Source: JBHIYN01 sp041984235 (GTDB lineage Bacteria; Pseudomonadota; Gammaproteobacteria; Ga0077536). From it: 64,000 bases of DNA. Position 1 is the first letter of the stretch, and the number at the start of each line of letters is the position of its first letter. Positions 61,323 through 64,000 of the stretch are shown here, in pieces. Location: positions 248,001 through 312,000 of the forward strand of contig JBHIYN010000005.1 in the NCBI GenBank assembly GCA_041984235.1, given 5' to 3'. A model generated the notes under the pieces. It ran no database searches. It was not told the DNA's origin and was given only the letters and a program-made list of their open reading frames with translations. A program made the translations under genes and the position numbers.

Positions 61323-62189
61323 CTAGTCCGAATCCCCTCCCGGCAGCAGCCAGTCGCGGGCGCTCACCGGCTCTCCGGCGCCGAGTGCCGTGAAATCGAA
61401 CAGGTTTGTATCCGCCAGGTGCGACGGCACGACCGCCTGCAGGCTGCGAAACACGTTCTCCACGCGCCCCGGCTGCTCGCGCTCCCACTGCGCCAGCATG
61501 GCCTTGATCTTGACCCGCTGGAGCTGATCCTGGCTGCCGCAGAGATTGCACGGAATGATGGGATAGTCCTGTGCCGCGGCGTAGCGCTCGATGTCCGCCT
61601 CGCGGCAGTAGGCGAGCGGCCGGATGACGACGTGGCGGCCGTCGTCACTCACCAGCTTGGGCGGCATCGCCTTCATCTTCGAGCCGAAGAACATGTTGAG
61701 GAACAGCGTTTCGACGATGTCGTCACGGTGATGGCCGAGCGCGATGCGGGTCATGCCATGCTCTTCGGCGAAGCGGTAGAGGATGCCGCGGCGCAGGCGC
61801 GAGCACAGGCCGCACAGGGTGTTGCCCTCGGGGATCACGCGCTTGACCACCGAGTAGGTGTCCTGCTCGATGATGTGCCAGGGGATACCGAGCGCGCGCA
61901 GGTAATCGGCCATGACGTCGGGCGGATAGCCTGGCTGCTTCTGGTCGAGATGCACGGCCACGATCTCGAAATCGACCGGCGCGCGCTCGCGCAGGCGCAG
62001 CAGCAGGTCGAGCAGGGTGTAGGAATCCTTGCCGCCGGAGAGGCACACCATGACGCGGTCGCCGGCGCCGATCATGCCGAAATCGCCGATCGCGCGCCCG
62101 GCCTGGCGGCGCAGGCGCTGCTGCAGCTTGCCGCGCTCGTGACGCGCCTTGCGCGGATCACGAAACACGACGGGAGAGGGCGCACTCAC
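61323..62189 (-). CDS. ttcA: tRNA 2-thiocytidine biosynthesis protein TtcA
   Basis: 288 residues. PP-loop SGGKDS at 51-56, the iron-sulfur cysteines in GNTLCGLCSRLRRG and the later IPCNLCGSQDQLQR, and the LGHHRDDIVETLFLNMFFG block identify TtcA, which uses ATP and a [4Fe-4S] cluster to thiolate cytidine 32 of tRNA. GTG start at 62189. A hairpin lies just upstream in the space to speD. Confidence 0.96.
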   Translation of the reverse strand: MSAPSPVVFRDPRKARHERGKLQQRLRRQAGRAIGDFGMIGAGDRVMVCLSGGKDSYTLLDLLLRLRERAPVDFEIVAVHLDQKQPGYPPDVMADYLRALGIPWHIIEQDTYSVVKRVIPEGNTLCGLCSRLRRGILYRFAEEHGMTRIALGHHRDDIVETLFLNMFFGSKMKAMPPKLVSDDGRHVVIRPLAYCREADIERYAAAQDYPIIPCNLCGSQDQLQRVKIKAMLAQWEREQPGRVENVFRSLQAVVPSHLADTNLFDFTALGAGEPVSARDWLLPGGDSD

Positions 62190-62251
62190 GGGCGGGAGAC
62201 TCCGGATGGCGGACAGGAGACCGGCATTCTAGGTCCGCCGCCGAAATTATT

Positions 62252-62285
62252 CATGACGGGGCCGGCTTACCCCCGCCCCGTCATG
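62252..62285 (-). terminator. hairpin terminator after speD
   Basis: Ten-base perfect arms CATGACGGGG/CCCCGTCATG with a 14-base loop lie right after the speD stop. The minus-strand tail AATAATTTC is only weakly U-rich. Confidence 0.55.
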
Positions 62286-62288
62286 TTC

Positions 62289-62702
62289 TCAAGCGACGCT
62301 CTGTATGACGCGGCTCGGCACGGTGCCGCGCTTGAACAGCTGGCTCTCGACGTGGCCGGGACGAAACGCGCGTTCCAGCACCGGCAGGGTCAGGTTCGGG
62401 TCGCAGTCGCCGCACATGAACACGTCGATCGCGGCATAGCCACGCTCCGGCCAGGTATGAATCGAGATGTGGCTCTCGGCGAGGATGGTCACGCCACTCA
62501 CGCCCTGGCCTTCGCCGAACGGATGGTAGTAGGAATGCAGCACGGTCGCCGCCGCGGCACGCGCGGCCTCTTCCAGGGTGCGCTCGATGAGCTCGGCATC
62601 GCTCAGGCCGTGCGCTTCCCACAGTTCGACCAGCAGGTGATCGCCGGCATAGGCATTGCCGCCCGCGTCGGCCTTGAAATGATCGGGCTGCTGTTGCGTC
62701 AT
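62289..62702 (-). CDS. speD: S-adenosylmethionine decarboxylase proenzyme
   Basis: 137 residues of the class Ib (Bacillus/Thermotoga-type) proenzyme. The processing site is Glu76-Ser77-His78 in TILAESHISIHTWPE; Ser77 becomes the pyruvoyl cofactor. Acid/base His82 and catalytic Cys97 (FMCGDCDP) and Ser69 are at canonical spacing. It makes decarboxylated SAM for spermidine. ATG 62702 overlaps the speE stop (ATGA). Confidence 0.96.
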   Translation of the reverse strand: MTQQQPDHFKADAGGNAYAGDHLLVELWEAHGLSDAELIERTLEEAARAAAATVLHSYYHPFGEGQGVSGVTILAESHISIHTWPERGYAAIDVFMCGDCDPNLTLPVLERAFRPGHVESQLFKRGTVPSRVIQSVA

Positions 62703-63565
62703 TGTTTGTTCCCCTCGACGGCTGCGGCGATCCACGGCGGCAGCACGAAGCTGGCCGCATGGACCTCCGGCGAGTAGTGGCGGGTCGTGCCGCGCAAGGC
62801 GCCGAAGCGCTCGCGCAGCGTGGCGACGTCCGGCGTCAGCACCGCGGCTTCGCGCCCGGCAATGCCGAAAGTCATCTCGCCGCCGTAGTACATCGGTACC
62901 GCGGCGATGTAGGCGCCGGCATGCAGACCGAGACCACGCAGCGCGGCAACCGTGCGTGCGGCTTCGTCGCGCTGGAAGAAGACCACGCCGTCCTGTGCAC
63001 TGAGCGCCCCCACCGGTGACAGCGAGTCGCGGCACAGGCGGTAGAACTCGTCGGAGTACAGGGCCTCCGCGGCACCCACCGGATCGGTGGAATCGACCAG
63101 GATGGCGTCGTATTCGCCGGTATGCTCCTTGAGATACGCGAACGCGTCCTCGACCACCACGCTGACACGCGGATCGTCGAAGCAGCGGCCGCCATCGTTC
63201 AGGAACGGCAGGTGCTCGCGCGCACTGTCGATCACCTCGCGGTCGATCTCGACCAGGTCGACGTGCTCGACCGGGTGACGCAGCACCTCGCGCAGGGTAC
63301 CGCCGTCACCGCCACCGACGATCATCACCTTGCGCGGCGCCTCGACCGACATCAGCGGCACGTGGGTGAGCATCTCGTGGTAGATGAACTCGTCCGCCTC
63401 GGTGGTCTGGATGATGCCGTCCAGGACCAGCACGCGGCCGAGGCCGCGTGCCCGGTAGATGGTGATCGACTGGTACTCGGTCTTCGTCTCGAACAGGATT
63501 TCGTCGTAATGGAAACCCTGGAAAGCCTGTCCGTTGTACAGGCTTTCTACGAACTGCCCGGCCAC
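62699..63565 (-). CDS. speE: spermidine synthase
   Basis: 288 residues. The N-terminal beta domain has DEILFETKTEYQSITIYRA, LDGIIQTTEADEFIYHEML; the SAM-like fold has VGGGDGGTLREVLRH (GGGDGG 84-89), EIDREVIDSAREHLP and catalytic DSTDPVG near 158-164. It transfers aminopropyl from decarboxylated SAM to putrescine. GTG start 63565, two bases after the SpeD-like gene and overlapping speD, hence one operon. Confidence 0.96.
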   Translation of the reverse strand: MAGQFVESLYNGQAFQGFHYDEILFETKTEYQSITIYRARGLGRVLVLDGIIQTTEADEFIYHEMLTHVPLMSVEAPRKVMIVGGGDGGTLREVLRHPVEHVDLVEIDREVIDSAREHLPFLNDGGRCFDDPRVSVVVEDAFAYLKEHTGEYDAILVDSTDPVGAAEALYSDEFYRLCRDSLSPVGALSAQDGVVFFQRDEAARTVAALRGLGLHAGAYIAAVPMYYGGEMTFGIAGREAAVLTPDVATLRERFGALRGTTRHYSPEVHAASFVLPPWIAAAVEGNKQ

Positions 63566-63567
63566 CC

Positions 63568-63966
63568 TCAGCTCGCCTTGAGCAGGGATGCCCGGAACGC
63601 GCCGCGCTCGATGACGTGCTGTTCGACGGTCTCCGGCGCGAAGTACTTCGCGCAGCAGGCCACCGCGTCCTCGTTACTGAACGACTTGCACGAGAAGATG
63701 TCGATGTAGACCTGGCCCAGGTTCTCCGCGAAGTGCGCGCAGATGTTGGACGTCTCGATGAGCTGCAGCAGGGTGAAGCCGGCCGCATCGTAGGAATGCG
63801 TGGCAAAGTGTTCGAGCTGCGGCTCGCCGTAGGCTTTCATCTTGATGGTGTCGACGAGATCCTTGACCCACGCGCGCAGGTTGTCGGCATCGACGAGACG
63901 TTCGCGCGGGCAGCCCGCGAGATCGAGTATGAGGTGTTGCCCCCAGACAGGTTGATGATTGGACAT
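63568..63966 (-). CDS. diverged SpeD-like protein
   Basis: 132 residues. The opening WGQHLILDLAGCP and the core IETSNICAHF with IDIFSCKS align with AdoMet decarboxylase. Ser73, His78 and Cys93 keep the +5 and +20 spacing of the neighbouring SpeD (Ser77, His82, Cys97), but the processing site ESH is replaced by TSN, Ser at -8 by Thr65, and the WPE that follows is lost. It may be a pyruvoyl decarboxylase with another substrate, a partner of SpeD, or inactive. It is the first gene of the operon and ends two bases before speE. Confidence 0.84.
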   Translation of the reverse strand: MSNHQPVWGQHLILDLAGCPRERLVDADNLRAWVKDLVDTIKMKAYGEPQLEHFATHSYDAAGFTLLQLIETSNICAHFAENLGQVYIDIFSCKSFSNEDAVACCAKYFAPETVEQHVIERGAFRASLLKAS

Positions 63967-64000
63967 CGGTTTTAACCCCCATCCAGCAAGGTCTTGCGTT
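63967..64000. promoter_or_regulatory. upstream edge of polyamine operon
   Basis: Only 34 bases upstream of the SpeD-like start are in the window; they contain a purine-rich GGATGGGGGTT on the minus strand but not enough for a promoter call. Confidence 0.2.

Overview
This window is about 64 kb of GC-rich, gene-dense chromosome. It suggests a free-living gammaproteobacterium, probably from an environmental and poorly named lineage; I cannot name a genus. The main pointers are a CRP close to the Escherichia coli protein, a gamma-type gshA, fimV, yajQ, DUF3301, DUF4124, PreP, TtcA, NrtS and a Rep/UvrD helicase. A CIRCE operator in front of groESL points to HrcA control. I saw no rRNA, tRNA, insertion sequence, integrase, prophage or CRISPR array. 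It reads as core chromosome rather than an island.

Layout. 1-7.2 kb: the 5' part of a MalT-like ATPase regulator, an EthD protein, a GST-like protein and three luciferase-like flavin oxidoreductases. 7.2-14.6 kb: small proteins and lipoproteins, a sugar/choline-kinase-like phosphotransferase and the PreP metalloprotease. 14.7-15.8 kb: yajQ, a CPXCG zinc protein and a DUF3301 protein. 15.8-21.3 kb: two large paralogous proteins (double cyclic-nucleotide-binding domain, rhodanese, long coiled coil) transcribed divergently around a small DUF465 gene. 21.3-27.6 kb: a PilZ protein, a Sel1 protein, then MoxR ATPase, VWA protein, TIGR03790 protein, DUF3311 protein and a sodium/solute symporter in one tight run. 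27.7-35.5 kb: trpE, an opposing three-gene KipI/KipA/biotin-carrier set, gshA, a Tat-exported MsrB and a methyltransferase.

35.6-47.0 kb: fimV with a coupled lipoprotein, a 998-residue Sel1 protein, crp, a secreted PliI-like protein, groESL with promoter, CIRCE and terminator, an unknown two-gene operon, and an intergenic stretch built of two long imperfect palindromes. 47.0-56.0 kb: a degenerate FmdB-like protein, NrtS, an ABC exporter pair, a TraB-like membrane protein coupled to a retropepsin-like protease, a His/Tyr/Arg-rich secreted peptide and Rep helicase coupled to an unknown secreted protein. 56.1-64 kb: FadD-like acyl-CoA ligase, a methyltransferase, a fourth luciferase-like oxidoreductase, an AtoE-type short-chain fatty acid transporter, ttcA, and a polyamine operon in the order speD-like, speE, speD.

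How the parts connect. CRP and the two CNB-rhodanese-coiled-coil proteins suggest a cyclic-nucleotide layer; PilZ suggests c-di-GMP signalling as well. The most unusual items are the inverted pair of CNB-rhodanese-coiled-coil genes, the diverged SpeD paralogue that keeps Ser/His/Cys at canonical spacing, and the tandem palindromes at 46.6-47.0 kb. Start codons were chosen by eye from Shine-Dalgarno sequences, family N-termini and overlaps. In DNA this GC-rich most long antisense reading frames are spurious, and I left them out.
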